Source: Bacteroidota bacterium
Lineage (GTDB): Bacteria; Bacteroidota; Bacteroidia; Cytophagales; Cyclobacteriaceae
DNA: 64,000 nucleotides
Assembly: GCA_018267275.1 (NCBI GenBank)
Contig: JAFDYV010000007.1
Coordinates: 62,001-126,000 of the forward strand
Direction: 5' to 3'
Position numbers and translations under genes: made by a program. The notes beneath the pieces are model-generated. The model did no database searches. It saw nothing but the letters and a program-made list of their open reading frames with translations, and had not been told where the DNA came from. Shown in pieces: positions 54,084 through 63,178 of the stretch. The number at the start of each line of letters is the position of its first letter. Within the stretch, counting starts at the first letter, position 1.

Positions 54084-55358
54084 ATGACTATTCCCGCAAA
54101 CAATCCTTCGTTAAAATCCTGGGTGGAAGTTCCGCCTCATTCGGATTTCCCGATTCAAAACCTGCCTTTCGGTATTTTCAAAACTGAATATCTCTCTCCG
54201 GTAGCGGGTGTTGCCATTGGCAATTATGTACTTGACTTGGTGTATCTACATGAGAATGGTTTCTTCGATGGGCTTGGCTTGCCTGTTGGCATTTTCAATC
54301 AACCCACGTTAAATGATTTTATTAGCCTTGGTCGAGAAAAGGCAAGTGAAGTACGGCAGCGCATAAGTGAATTATTGCGCCATGATAATGACGAATTGAG
54401 AGACAACGTGGCAGCAAGAGAGATTGCACTCATACCGATGGAAGAAGTGCAGATGCAGATGCCCATCAAAGTGGCGAACTACACGGATTTCTACAGCAGT
54501 GAAGAACACGCCACCAATGTTGGTACGATGTTCCGCGACCCTAAGAACGCTTTGCTCCCCAACTGGAAACATTTGCCTGTGGGGTACCATGGTCGTGCAT
54601 CTTCCATTGTTGTTTCAGGCACGCCATTACATCGCCCGAAAGGGCAAATCAAACCACCGGATGCCGAGTTACCAATCTTCTGTCCCTCGCGGAAATTAGA
54701 TTTTGAATTGGAAGTGGCGTTTATCACCTGTGGTGAAACGAAATTAGGCTCGAGCATCGCTGTGAACAATGCGGAAGACCACATTTTTGGTTTTGTACTG
54801 TTCAATGATTGGAGCGCGCGTGATATCCAAAACTGGGAGTATGTGCCTCTCGGTCCATTTCTTGGAAAAAACTTTGGTTCTACCATTTCGCCTTGGATTG
54901 TGACGTTAGATGCCCTCGAACCTTTTCGAGTAAAGGGCCCCGAACAGTTTCCACACGTGTTGCCGTATCTCGCATCGGAAGGCGAGCGAAATTTTGATTT
55001 GATGTTGGAGGTCGCTATCCAACCTGAAACGTTAACAGAAACAATTGTATGCCGTTCGAATTTTAAATACATGTATTGGAATGTTTGCCAACAGTTGGCA
55101 CACCATACGGTGAATGGCTGCAACATTCAAAACGGAGATGTATATGCCTCCGGCACCATCAGTGGACCTTCGCCCGGTTCTTTTGGTTCAATGCTCGAAC
55201 TAAGTTGGAATGGTCAGCGGCCTTTGCATTTAGACAACGGGATAGAACGAAAATTCATAGAAGATGGTGATACCGTGATTATGCGCGGACACTGCGAGAA
55301 AGACGGTGTGCGCATAGGTTTTGGTGAGTGTAAAGGGAAGATTTTGCCGGCAATTTGA
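54084..55358 (+). CDS. fahA: Fumarylacetoacetase
   Basis: 424 aa; last step of tyrosine/phenylalanine catabolism, splitting fumarylacetoacetate into fumarate and acetoacetate. FGIFKTEYLSPVAGVAIG, the metal/active-site region YTDFYSSEEHATNVG, the acidic metal ligands in DFELEVAF, FNDWSARDIQNWEYVPLGPF, and the late SGPSPGSFGSMLEL are diagnostic. Length equals the usual enzyme. It has a two-part promoter 13-43 nt upstream. A small membrane protein gene starts 3 nt after its stop, then a flavin-reductase-like gene, forming a three-gene operon. Other tyrosine-degradation genes (hppD, hmgA) are not in the window. Confidence 0.96.
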   Translation: MTIPANNPSLKSWVEVPPHSDFPIQNLPFGIFKTEYLSPVAGVAIGNYVLDLVYLHENGFFDGLGLPVGIFNQPTLNDFISLGREKASEVRQRISELLRHDNDELRDNVAAREIALIPMEEVQMQMPIKVANYTDFYSSEEHATNVGTMFRDPKNALLPNWKHLPVGYHGRASSIVVSGTPLHRPKGQIKPPDAELPIFCPSRKLDFELEVAFITCGETKLGSSIAVNNAEDHIFGFVLFNDWSARDIQNWEYVPLGPFLGKNFGSTISPWIVTLDALEPFRVKGPEQFPHVLPYLASEGERNFDLMLEVAIQPETLTETIVCRSNFKYMYWNVCQQLAHHTVNGCNIQNGDVYASGTISGPSPGSFGSMLELSWNGQRPLHLDNGIERKFIEDGDTVIMRGHCEKDGVRIGFGECKGKILPAI

Positions 55359-55361
55359 TGT

Positions 55362-55775
55362 ATGCGGGTACTCTACTTCATCATTATTGCGTTGCTGTCG
55401 ACTATCGATGCACTTGTTATTTCGAAGCCCAATTTTTTAGGCAAGCTGGGATTGTGGATTTTCAAATACAGCTACCTGCGCACTTTTCCACGCGCACTCA
55501 TCACCGTATCGATTGTAGTTGGCGGTGCGTTGCTATTATCTGAACTCATTACGGGACTAGGCAAGCGCAAGAATAAAAAAATCGTGTACTTCCTATTGCT
55601 ACTTGTGTTCTTGGCGTTCAGCGGTGGTGTTCTGTTTAAAATAGTAATTGACTTTTCAAAAGGCATCTACAGCCATACTGGTAGTTACTTCAAATATGGA
55701 GTAATGTTACTTCCCAGCATTTTGATTTTTATATTTGTTACATCACTCATTCGGCTGTCCAGCAAGAAATTATGA
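55362..55775 (+). CDS. Small four-helix membrane protein in the fahA operon
   Basis: 137 aa, family not recognised. Four hydrophobic segments (about 3-20, 45-66, 75-98 and 110-132) separated by short basic loops (GLGKRKNKK). It starts 3 nt after fahA and its stop overlaps the next ATG by 4 nt (ATGA at 55772-55775), so it is tightly coupled to both neighbours. Its link with aromatic amino-acid breakdown is suggested only by position; it may be a carrier or an assembly factor, but no motif supports either. Confidence 0.7.
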   Translation: MRVLYFIIIALLSTIDALVISKPNFLGKLGLWIFKYSYLRTFPRALITVSIVVGGALLLSELITGLGKRKNKKIVYFLLLLVFLAFSGGVLFKIVIDFSKGIYSHTGSYFKYGVMLLPSILIFIFVTSLIRLSSKKL

Positions 55776-56626
55776 CTATCGACCCGAAAGAAATTCCGTT
55801 GCAAAAGTTGGCGGGTTATCTGCAAGGCTCTGTCGCACCACGGCCAATTGCTTTTGTCAGTAGTATTGATCGGAACGGAAATGTGAACCTGAGCCCGTTC
55901 AGTTTTTTTAATCTGTTCAGTTTGCATCCGCCCATTTTAGTATTCTCGCCATCGCGCAGGGTGCGTGACAATACTACAAAGCATACACTAGAGCATGTGA
56001 AAGAGGTGCCAGAAGTAACGATTAACATCGTCAACTATGCAATGGTAGAACAAGCCTCTCTGGCGAGCTGTGAATTTCCGAAAGGCGTGAATGAATTTGT
56101 GAAAGCGGGTTTCACAGAAGTGCCCTCCACTAAAGTAAAGCCACCCAGGGTAGGAGAGTCTCCTGTGTCGTTTGAGTGTATGGTAAAACAAGTTATCCCG
56201 CTAGGAGAAGAGGGCGGAGCGGGTAACCTGGTGGTGTGTGAAATTTTGTTGGCCCATTTTAATGACGAAATCTTCGATGGCGAGGGACGCATCAGTCCCT
56301 GGAAATTAGATGCCGTGGCCCGCATGGGAAATGATTTTTATTGTCGCGCCCAAGGTGAAAATATTTTTGAGGTACCAAAGCCTAATGTAAAATTGGGGAT
56401 TGGTTTTGACCAACTTCCTCCTTCCATCCGAGATAGTAAAATACTTTCTGGCAATGACTTGGGGCGATTGGCAAATGTTGAGAAGCTGCCGAGTGAACCT
56501 GAATTGGAGGAGTTTAGAAAATCAAATCTGCTTCAGCTAAATCAATCTTCAGAGCGGCATTCACACGCTAAAGAAGCGCTATCGGCAGGTGATGTATTGA
56601 AAGCTTGGAAAATTTTGATGAGTTAA
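55772..56626 (+). CDS. Flavin reductase-like (FMN-binding split-barrel) domain protein
   Basis: 284 aa. The N-terminal about 200 residues follow the flavin-reductase-like split barrel: VAPRPIAFVSSIDRNGNVNLSPFSFFN, PPILVFSPSRR, TINIVNYAMVEQASLASCEFPKGVNEF. The C-terminal about 80 residues are an extra helical region without a recognised domain. It is translated from an ATG overlapping the previous stop. In other Bacteroidota such proteins sit near homogentisate/fumarylacetoacetate genes, so an oxygen- or flavin-related role in the same pathway is plausible but not shown. It could simply bind FMN. Confidence 0.82.
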   Translation: MTIDPKEIPLQKLAGYLQGSVAPRPIAFVSSIDRNGNVNLSPFSFFNLFSLHPPILVFSPSRRVRDNTTKHTLEHVKEVPEVTINIVNYAMVEQASLASCEFPKGVNEFVKAGFTEVPSTKVKPPRVGESPVSFECMVKQVIPLGEEGGAGNLVVCEILLAHFNDEIFDGEGRISPWKLDAVARMGNDFYCRAQGENIFEVPKPNVKLGIGFDQLPPSIRDSKILSGNDLGRLANVEKLPSEPELEEFRKSNLLQLNQSSERHSHAKEALSAGDVLKAWKILMS

Positions 56627-56650
56627 ATTGCCGGGCGGCACAAAATCGGA

Positions 56651-57136
56651 TCAGTCCTTTCTTTTCTTGACTTTCAATTCTTGATAGCCGTAAGTTGAGT
56701 CGAGCTCTTTACAAAATTCTACATCTGCGAGTTCTCCTATCACGATTTCAGCAGTTGTATAAACTTTGTTACCATCCAATAAATGTCCGCCAAACGTTTG
56801 CCCCGTTGAATCAGAAACAGACAGGTGCAGGTGCGCGGCATTTTCATTGAAAGTACCTACTAACGATACAATTTCGAAATGGCCCAACTGCTGTGAACCA
56901 TTTTGTTGATTGGCATACCGCAGATTCAACTGCTCGAGACTTCCCACGCAAGTGGCGACAAAGGCTGCTTTCATCCGGTTTACTTTGGCAAAGGCCACTA
57001 GCTCTGCTTTCAAGTCTTGGTGTGGCTTTAAGCGGATGGTATAGAAATGGGCGGTTGATCTCACGTCTTGAGCCATCGGAATGTTAATTTCCCAAAAAAT
57101 TATACTAACGAAAATGAGCCGCCCAATAATTTTCAA
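56651..57136 (-). CDS. PPC/DUF296-domain protein, apparently with a signal peptide
   Basis: 161 aa if started at TTG 57136, 141 aa if at ATG 57076. The conserved core is the PPC (DUF296) fold: YTIRLKPHQDLKAELVAFA, GSLEQLNLRYA, and HLHLSVSDSTGQTFGGHLLDG. PPC proteins are usually cytoplasmic trimers; some are linked to DNA binding in plants. Here the longer form carries a good signal peptide (MKIIGRLIFVSIIFWEINIPMAQ), and an in-frame stop two codons above the TTG leaves no ATG. It begins 12 nt after menB (TTG start), so it belongs to the menD-menB transcript. Export is inferred from the TTG start; with the ATG start it would be cytoplasmic. Confidence 0.75.
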   Translation of the reverse strand: MKIIGRLIFVSIIFWEINIPMAQDVRSTAHFYTIRLKPHQDLKAELVAFAKVNRMKAAFVATCVGSLEQLNLRYANQQNGSQQLGHFEIVSLVGTFNENAAHLHLSVSDSTGQTFGGHLLDGNKVYTTAEIVIGELADVEFCKELDSTYGYQELKVKKRKD

Positions 57137-57148
57137 TTTTCAAATTGA

Positions 57149-57973
57149 TTAAGGAAACTTCGGGAACTTTGAGAAATCAGGCTCGCGTTTTTCCAAAAAT
57201 GCATTCTTGCCTTCTTTGGCCTCATCGCTGAGGTAATACAACAACGTGGCGTTGCCCGCTAATTCTTGAATGCCGGCTTGGCCATCCAATTCTGCATTGA
57301 AAGCACATTTCAACATGCGAATCGCCAAGGGGCTCTTCTTTAAAATTTTGTTTGCCCACTCCACATAGGTTTCTTCTAATTTTTCCAGGGGCACTACTTT
57401 GTTTACCAAGCCCATGTCTAATGCTTCTTTTGCATCATACTGGTCGCACAGGTACCATATCTCTCTAGCTTTCTTTTGCCCGACAATTCTGGCTAGATAA
57501 GATGAACCAAAACCGCCATCGAAGCTGCCCACCATGGGGCCAGTTTGCCCGAAGCGTGCATTTTCAGCTGCAATGGTTAAGTCACATACCACATGCAGTA
57601 CGTGCCCACCGCCAATGGCCCATCCTGCCACTGCTGCAATTACCGGTTTTGAAATGGAGCGAATAATTTTCTGTAAGTCAAGAACGTTTAATCGTGGTAC
57701 AGTATCCTTACCTACATAACCGCCATGGCCCCGCACGCTTTGGTCACCGCCACTGCAAAAAGCTTTTCCGCCTTCGCCTGTTAATATAATCACGCCCACT
57801 TCTTGATCTTCGCGGCAAATGTTCATTGCGTCAATCATTTCTTTCACCGTTAAAGGTGTAAAAGCGTTGTGTACTTTTGGTCTATTGATGCTGATGCGTG
57901 CAATACCGTTGTATTTGTGAAACAGAATCTCTTCGTATTTCTTGATTTCTTTCCAGTCGTATTTAAGTTGCAT
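57149..57973 (-). CDS. menB: 1,4-dihydroxy-2-naphthoyl-CoA synthase
   Basis: 274 aa crotonase-fold enzyme closing the naphthoquinone ring in menaquinone synthesis. [58 protein letters not shown] and the C-terminal [11 protein letters not shown] tail are those of MenB rather than other enoyl-CoA hydratases (split here into [15 protein letters not shown] and [14 protein letters not shown]). Its start overlaps the end of menD by 11 nt, so they are coupled. The PPC-domain gene follows in the same direction. Confidence 0.96.
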   Translation of the reverse strand: MQLKYDWKEIKKYEEILFHKYNGIARISINRPKVHNAFTPLTVKEMIDAMNICREDQEVGVIILTGEGGKAFCSGGDQSVRGHGGYVGKDTVPRLNVLDLQKIIRSISKPVIAAVAGWAIGGGHVLHVVCDLTIAAENARFGQTGPMVGSFDGGFGSSYLARIVGQKKAREIWYLCDQYDAKEALDMGLVNKVVPLEKLEETYVEWANKILKKSPLAIRMLKCAFNAELDGQAGIQELAGNATLLYYLSDEAKEGKNAFLEKREPDFSKFPKFP

Positions 57974-59684
57974 ATCCTTTTTTAATTATCGATTTGTATA
58001 GGTTGAAGGCTTCTCTCGCGATGGTTTGGTCGCTCGTGATTTCAAGAATTTTTGTTTTGCCATCAAATTCAAAAAAATTCTTTAAGCTGTTTTTTGTTTT
58101 CTTAGCCGTGTCCAACTCAATGTATTCAATTCCAAATTCTTGCGCTAAATGTTTAGCTGTTAACTGTTGTTTTGTAACAAAATACTCGGCCGATTGTTCC
58201 AAATTTGCTGGTCCATCAATCATATTGAAAATGATGCCACCGTGGTTGTTCACCAGTACCACGCGCAAGTTTGGCACGGAGTAATTATGCCAAAATGCAT
58301 TGCGGTCGTAAAAGAATGCTAAGTCGCCCGTTATTAAAATATTAGGAATATCACTCGTCAACGAATGGCCGACCGCTGTACTGGTGCAGCCGTCAATACC
58401 GCTTGTGCCGCGGTTCGCAAACACATGCACACCTTTTTGATGAGCATTTAACCCAACCATATTGGCGTAACGCACTGCCATACTGTTGGCTAAATGCAGG
58501 TTGCAACGGGCGGGCAGCGAATCTATCACCTGCTTGATAACTTGGAACTCTGTAAACGAACCGTTAAAATAACCTGCCGAAGAGCGCATGGTGCGATCTT
58601 GCTCGGCTTGCCACAAGCGGGGATAATTTTCTTTTTTCTGGGCGGCAAATCCTTCACTCTTTTGGCTGGAAAGTGTTTCGAAAAACAATTTTGGGTCAGC
58701 GTTGATAATGCGGGTGAGCGATTGGAACGTATCGGGTACTTCGCCCCCGGGCAAAACGTGCCAGTGCTCAACAGGTCGATGATTCCGTAAAAATAGTTTT
58801 GTATTTTTAGAGATGATGGATTTTCCAAAAGTGATCAACAACTCGGGCGCCAACGATTTTTGAATGGCTTCTCCGCATTGCGCCAAAAAAATATCAGCAT
58901 GCCGAATGGCATTCTCGCTTCCATGAAAATTTGAAAGTACATCGGCTACCAAAGTTGCGCGGTGTAGATTGCAAAATCTTTCTACCTGCTTTATCAACTC
59001 CGGTTGGTAATCTTGTTGGCCCGGCATTACCATCACCTTTGAATATTTTGAGATGACTTCCTGTAAATGGTTGCCAAGACTGCCGGGACTTTGCGTGATG
59101 GATTCACCACGAATCACCCGTACCGATGAACTAAATGAAATCTTTTCGCCTTTGGCGGGATATAGCGGCTCGCGCAACGGAACATTGATTTGAACCGGGC
59201 CGCATGAACATTGTTGACTCAATCGAATAGCCTCATTCATAATTCGATTGATGTGCCAAACTGAATCCGGATGACTATAATCTTCGGGTAGTTGAAAAAA
59301 ACCTTTTACGTGTTGGCCGTAGATATTCTGTTGACGGATAGTTTGGCCGTCCCATTGGTCAATCCACTCGCTTGGTCGATCGGCTGTCAGCACCAGTAAT
59401 GGAATTTGCTGGAAAAATGCCTCGGCCACCGCAGGTGCAAAATTGTAAGCAGCAGAACCCGAAGTGCAGACTAACACCACGGGAAGTTTTGTTTGCTGGG
59501 CCATGCCCAATGCCACAAAAGCGGCACTGCGCTCGTCACTAAATGTTCGTGTAGTTATTTTGGGGTGAGACGTGAGGGCCAGCGTGAGGGGTGCGCACCT
59601 GGAGCCAGGACAAAGAACAGCATTGACAATTCCGTGCTGGGCACAGATTTCGGCAATATCGTAAATGGGCTGAAGGCGACTCAG
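57963..59684 (-). CDS. menD: 2-succinyl-5-enolpyruvyl-6-hydroxy-3-cyclohexene-1-carboxylate synthase
   Basis: ThDP-dependent enzyme joining isochorismate and 2-oxoglutarate-derived succinyl semialdehyde in menaquinone synthesis; about 573 aa. [42 protein letters not shown] (with the ThDP-activating Glu), [17 protein letters not shown] and the ThDP-binding [15 protein letters not shown] are typical. The start is unusual: the frame is open to TTG 59717, but that codon lies inside a terminator stem and a -7 promoter box (59704-59711) falls between it and the conserved core. No ATG, GTG or other TTG is available; CTG 59684 would give the normal N-terminus MSRLQPIYD. The start is therefore uncertain between 59684 and 59717. 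Confidence 0.93.
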   Translation of the reverse strand: MSRLQPIYDIAEICAQHGIVNAVLCPGSRCAPLTLALTSHPKITTRTFSDERSAAFVALGMAQQTKLPVVLVCTSGSAAYNFAPAVAEAFFQQIPLLVLTADRPSEWIDQWDGQTIRQQNIYGQHVKGFFQLPEDYSHPDSVWHINRIMNEAIRLSQQCSCGPVQINVPLREPLYPAKGEKISFSSSVRVIRGESITQSPGSLGNHLQEVISKYSKVMVMPGQQDYQPELIKQVERFCNLHRATLVADVLSNFHGSENAIRHADIFLAQCGEAIQKSLAPELLITFGKSIISKNTKLFLRNHRPVEHWHVLPGGEVPDTFQSLTRIINADPKLFFETLSSQKSEGFAAQKKENYPRLWQAEQDRTMRSSAGYFNGSFTEFQVIKQVIDSLPARCNLHLANSMAVRYANMVGLNAHQKGVHVFANRGTSGIDGCTSTAVGHSLTSDIPNILITGDLAFFYDRNAFWHNYSVPNLRVVLVNNHGGIIFNMIDGPANLEQSAEYFVTKQQLTAKHLAQEFGIEYIELDTAKKTKNSLKNFFEFDGKTKILEITSDQTIAREAFNLYKSIIKKGYAT

Positions 59685-59703
59685 AACTAAAAGTTTTGCG
59701 TGG

Positions 59704-59711
59704 CAAAAATA
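59704..59711 (-). promoter_or_regulatory. -7 box TATTTTTG for menD (minus strand)
   Basis: Plus strand reads CAAAAATA; an exact TAnnTTTG box on the minus strand directly after the terminator hairpin and 19 nt before CTG 59684. Confidence 0.5.
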
Positions 59712-59715
59712 GCAC

Positions 59716-59743
59716 AAAGGGCTGGAATTTCTCCCAGCCCTTT
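59716..59743. terminator. Hairpin terminator between the second BNR gene and menD
   Basis: Perfect 10-bp stem AAAGGGCTGG/CCAGCCCTTT with an 8-nt loop. On the plus strand a T run follows at once (59741-59745); on the minus strand, the direction of both genes, the T content after it is moderate (TTTG then ATTTTTG). Position favours ending the BNR transcript. Confidence 0.7.
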
Positions 59744-59772
59744 TTATAGGTTTTCAGCAGGTTCTAAATCCG

Positions 59773-62700
59773 TTACTTCTTCCAATCTGGCATCCGGCCA
59801 GGCGTGTAGGGTGCGCCAGCCGCTTCCAGCTTTTGTTCTAGTGATTTTATGTCGTTGTTGAAAACATTTTTCAATTCTTCTAATGCTACTTCAAATTCTT
59901 CTCCGGCAATGCGCAGCTGTTCCTTCATGGTGGTGGTGGGTTCACTCGTGCTGCCATATCCATCATATAAAGAACTGAACAACCTCGATGAAATAGAAGG
60001 TGGTGCATCAACGTTTAGTTGGTCGGCCACGCGGTCACCATTCATCTTCTTTTGCAGCGCACGTATTTTTTCTTCAATGCCCTGAATGTCTTTCATAAAA
60101 TCTTGGTTGGGTTTTGACACGCTCATGACAGCCGCCTTCATGTGTTTGGCGCGGTTATTGGCATCGTTCAAAATAGCCGATGCACCCGCGATGCTTCTTT
60201 GCAACTCGGCCGCTTTGCGTTGCCACTCTACTAAAGTGGGGCGATCGGCTGCGGGTAGGGTGGTGCCGGGTAGTACCTTTACCTCAAACTTTTCCGGACC
60301 CGCTAAGTCTGTTACTATACCATCAACCGATTTGGAGAGTGTAACAGTGTAATTCCCGGGGGCAACCAATTGCCCAACATCTTCTGATTGAAAGGGATTG
60401 TCGTTGGGGGAAGGGTTGACGTTGATTGGGTTGGCGCTTGGGTAACGGAAATCCCACACCAATCGGTTTACACCCTTTTTGGCTGCCGTCTTTAGTTTTC
60501 GAATGATGTCTCCCTTTTCGTTTCGGATAGTGAACAACAAGTAAGGGGCTTCTTCCTTTTCTTCTTCTTTCAAACTTTCATAAGTTGGATAGAAAACATC
60601 TTTGTTGTCTTTGTTCAGTTTGTCTTGTTCTTCTTGGCGCTTTTCTTTTCGCGTCTTCAAATCTTCTTTGTAAAAATACGTGAACGTTGCGCCCACTTTT
60701 GGATTCTCGGCCGCATACAGCGACTCACCCAAAAAGCCTTTGCCGCGGATGCCCAACGGGCTATTCTCAACATACATCCAACTGGTTTTGATGGGGAACA
60801 AAAATGCTTCCTTGCCTTCAGTTTGTTTCAGGTGGCGCAGGGGCGAATAGTCGTCTAGTACATAAAACCCACGCCCAAACGAAGCCAACACTAAATCATG
60901 TTCCCTTTTTTGAATGGCCAAATCGCGAATGGCGATGGTCGGTAATCCACCCTTCAGTTGTTTCCACAACTTTCCGCCATCATTTGAAAAATGTACCCCG
61001 AACTCGGTGCCAACAAACAACAAGTTGGGGTCAATAAAATCTTCTACTAAGCTGTAAGCAGAGCCACGCTCCGGTAAATTGCTATTAATGGAGACCCAAT
61101 TGGCTCCTTTATCAGCGCTCTTGAACAAATAGGGTTTGAAGTCGCCACGCTTATGGTTGTTGAGCACTGCATAGATTACTTTTTCGTCATGTGCAGAAGC
61201 AACTACATGGTGCACGTAGGTCATGTTGGGCGCTCCCGCAAAGCTTTCTGTTTTCTTCCATGTTTTTCCACCGTCATCGGTTATCTGCACAAGACCATCG
61301 TCCGTGCCGGCCACCAGCAAGTTTTCATTTTTGGGAGATTCTGAAAATGCGCTCACGGTTCCATACAATGCCGTTCCGTCATTTTTTCCCACGGCATCAA
61401 TACCCCAAACCTTGCCCATCAACGGCAGCTTGTTGCGGTCGAGATTTCGGGTTACATCTCCACTGATTACTTGCCAGGTGCTTCCGTAATCATCACTTCT
61501 GAAAACTTTATTGGCTGCAAAGTGAATGCGCCCCTTTTTGTGCGCGCTGGTTTGTAATGGAGCGTCCCAATTCCAGCGGTATTCATTTTCACCTTTGCCA
61601 GGTTTGGGCTGTATGCCGGTTGATTCGCCTGTAGCCTTATCAAAACGAACCAGTCCACCGTACTGCGATTGGGCGTACACAATGTTGGTGTTGAATGGAT
61701 CAATGGCACTCTCAAAGCCATCGCCACCGTTGGTGACAAACCAATCCGAATTGAAAATACCATTTTCATTGCGCGTGCGCGATGGGCCACCCAAACTAAA
61801 GTTGTCTTGAGTGCCACCATATACATAATAGAAAGGGAGTGTGTTGTCAACTTCTACTTTGTAAAATTGTGTTACGGGCAGGTTTGCTTTGAACTGCCAT
61901 GTTTTGGCGCCATCCCAAGTTTCGTAGATGCCTCCATCGCAGCCATTAATCATGTGTTTAGTGTTAGAGGGATTCACCCACAACGCGTGGTTGTCCACGT
62001 GCTTTGATTTCTCTCCGATAGGTCGAAAATTCTTTCCGCCATCTTCGCTGATACTGATGGCAAAGCCCATTGTGTAAACTTTGTCACGATCTTGCGGGTC
62101 GGCAATGATTTCGTTATAGTAATTGCCGCCTGTTTGGTGGCCGCTCATCTTTGCCCAGCTGGCGCCACGGTTAATGCTGCGGTAGGTGCCAGCGTCTTTT
62201 GCTGCCTCCACTATCGCGTAAATGTATTCAGGGTCAGCCGGAGAAATCGCTAAACCAATTCTTCCTTTGTCAGCCGATGGCAGACCGTTGTTCGCCTTGT
62301 CCCACGTTTTGCCGCCATTGGTAGTTTTGTATATGCCCGACCCGGGTCCACCGCTCACATAGGCATAGTCTGAACGCATGCGCTGAAAAGCAGCCGCATA
62401 CAATACATCGGGGTTTCGCGGATCCATGATGATATCGTTAGCTCCCGTAAATGCGTCAAGCTTCAGTACTTGTTCCCACGTTTTGCCGCCATCAATTGTT
62501 TTGTACACACCCCGTTCACCACCTTCTTTCCAAAGCGGGCCGATGGCAGCAACATACACTACATCTGAATTAGTAGGATGAACAATGATTTTGCCAATGT
62601 GCTCTGAAGTTTTCAAGCCCATGTTCTTCCAAGATGCGCCACCGTCTTCGGATTTATACACGCCATCGCCATAAGCCACACTTCGCTGGTTGTTGTTTTC

Positions 62701-63051
62701 TCCAGAGCCGACCCACACCACATTGGAGTTGTTGGGATCGAGCGTGATGCAGCCAATACTGTACGATCCTTGGCCATCAAAGATGGGCTCGTAGGTAGTA
62801 CCTGCATTTACTGTTTTCCAAACCCCACCGGATGCCGTTGCCACATAGTACTCGTGAATATTATTTGGGTTCACCGCAAAATCGGCAATCCGACCAGAAG
62901 TGACGGCAGGACCAATGTTTCGGAATTTGATACCAGATAGAGAGAGTTCGTCTTTCTTTTCAGGAGAAGTCTGCGCTGGTTTAGTGTCTTTTTTTTGTGA
63001 ATACGAAAATGAAATCACAAAGGAGAGAGTGGCAAGTAAGATTGTTTTCAT
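59773..63051 (-). CDS. Giant secreted BNR/sortilin-like beta-propeller protein (paralogue of 42842-45979)
   Basis: 1092 aa. Signal peptide MKTILLATLSFVISFSYSQ, then a short Lys/Thr-rich linker and a propeller region with about eleven readable Asp-box repeats (KSEDGGASW, KTIDGGKTW, KTTNGGKTW, RSDDYGSTW, TDDGGKTW, SNDGGKLW). The opening GIKFRNIGPAVTSGRIADFAV parallels GLEWRSIGPFRGGRSAAVTGV in the other BNR protein, and both continue with SGGVWKT or GGGVWKT. A charged Lys/Glu-rich segment (about 800-850), a beta module and a helical C-terminus follow. No type IX sorting domain is visible. Function unknown; the paralogous pair suggests a conserved surface or periplasmic role. Confidence 0.85.
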   Translation of the reverse strand: MKTILLATLSFVISFSYSQKKDTKPAQTSPEKKDELSLSGIKFRNIGPAVTSGRIADFAVNPNNIHEYYVATASGGVWKTVNAGTTYEPIFDGQGSYSIGCITLDPNNSNVVWVGSGENNNQRSVAYGDGVYKSEDGGASWKNMGLKTSEHIGKIIVHPTNSDVVYVAAIGPLWKEGGERGVYKTIDGGKTWEQVLKLDAFTGANDIIMDPRNPDVLYAAAFQRMRSDYAYVSGGPGSGIYKTTNGGKTWDKANNGLPSADKGRIGLAISPADPEYIYAIVEAAKDAGTYRSINRGASWAKMSGHQTGGNYYNEIIADPQDRDKVYTMGFAISISEDGGKNFRPIGEKSKHVDNHALWVNPSNTKHMINGCDGGIYETWDGAKTWQFKANLPVTQFYKVEVDNTLPFYYVYGGTQDNFSLGGPSRTRNENGIFNSDWFVTNGGDGFESAIDPFNTNIVYAQSQYGGLVRFDKATGESTGIQPKPGKGENEYRWNWDAPLQTSAHKKGRIHFAANKVFRSDDYGSTWQVISGDVTRNLDRNKLPLMGKVWGIDAVGKNDGTALYGTVSAFSESPKNENLLVAGTDDGLVQITDDGGKTWKKTESFAGAPNMTYVHHVVASAHDEKVIYAVLNNHKRGDFKPYLFKSADKGANWVSINSNLPERGSAYSLVEDFIDPNLLFVGTEFGVHFSNDGGKLWKQLKGGLPTIAIRDLAIQKREHDLVLASFGRGFYVLDDYSPLRHLKQTEGKEAFLFPIKTSWMYVENSPLGIRGKGFLGESLYAAENPKVGATFTYFYKEDLKTRKEKRQEEQDKLNKDNKDVFYPTYESLKEEEKEEAPYLLFTIRNEKGDIIRKLKTAAKKGVNRLVWDFRYPSANPINVNPSPNDNPFQSEDVGQLVAPGNYTVTLSKSVDGIVTDLAGPEKFEVKVLPGTTLPAADRPTLVEWQRKAAELQRSIAGASAILNDANNRAKHMKAAVMSVSKPNQDFMKDIQGIEEKIRALQKKMNGDRVADQLNVDAPPSISSRLFSSLYDGYGSTSEPTTTMKEQLRIAGEEFEVALEELKNVFNNDIKSLEQKLEAAGAPYTPGRMPDWKK

Positions 63052-63126
63052 GGCAATGTTATTGAATGAGTCGAGTTAGACATTTCATAGGTCACTTTCA
63101 AGCAGTTTTTCAGAAGCGGCAAAATA

Positions 63127-63155
63127 AAAATGCCATCTGTTTGGGATGGCATTTT
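63127..63155 (-). terminator. Terminator of the gluconate-dehydrogenase-like operon
   Basis: Perfect 11-bp stem AAAATGCCATC/GATGGCATTTT with a 7-nt loop. On the minus strand it is followed by TTTTTATTTT, placing it 24 nt after the stop of the gene at 63179-63772. Confidence 0.88.
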
Positions 63156-63178
63156 GCTTTCATTTTCTCAGTTATGAA

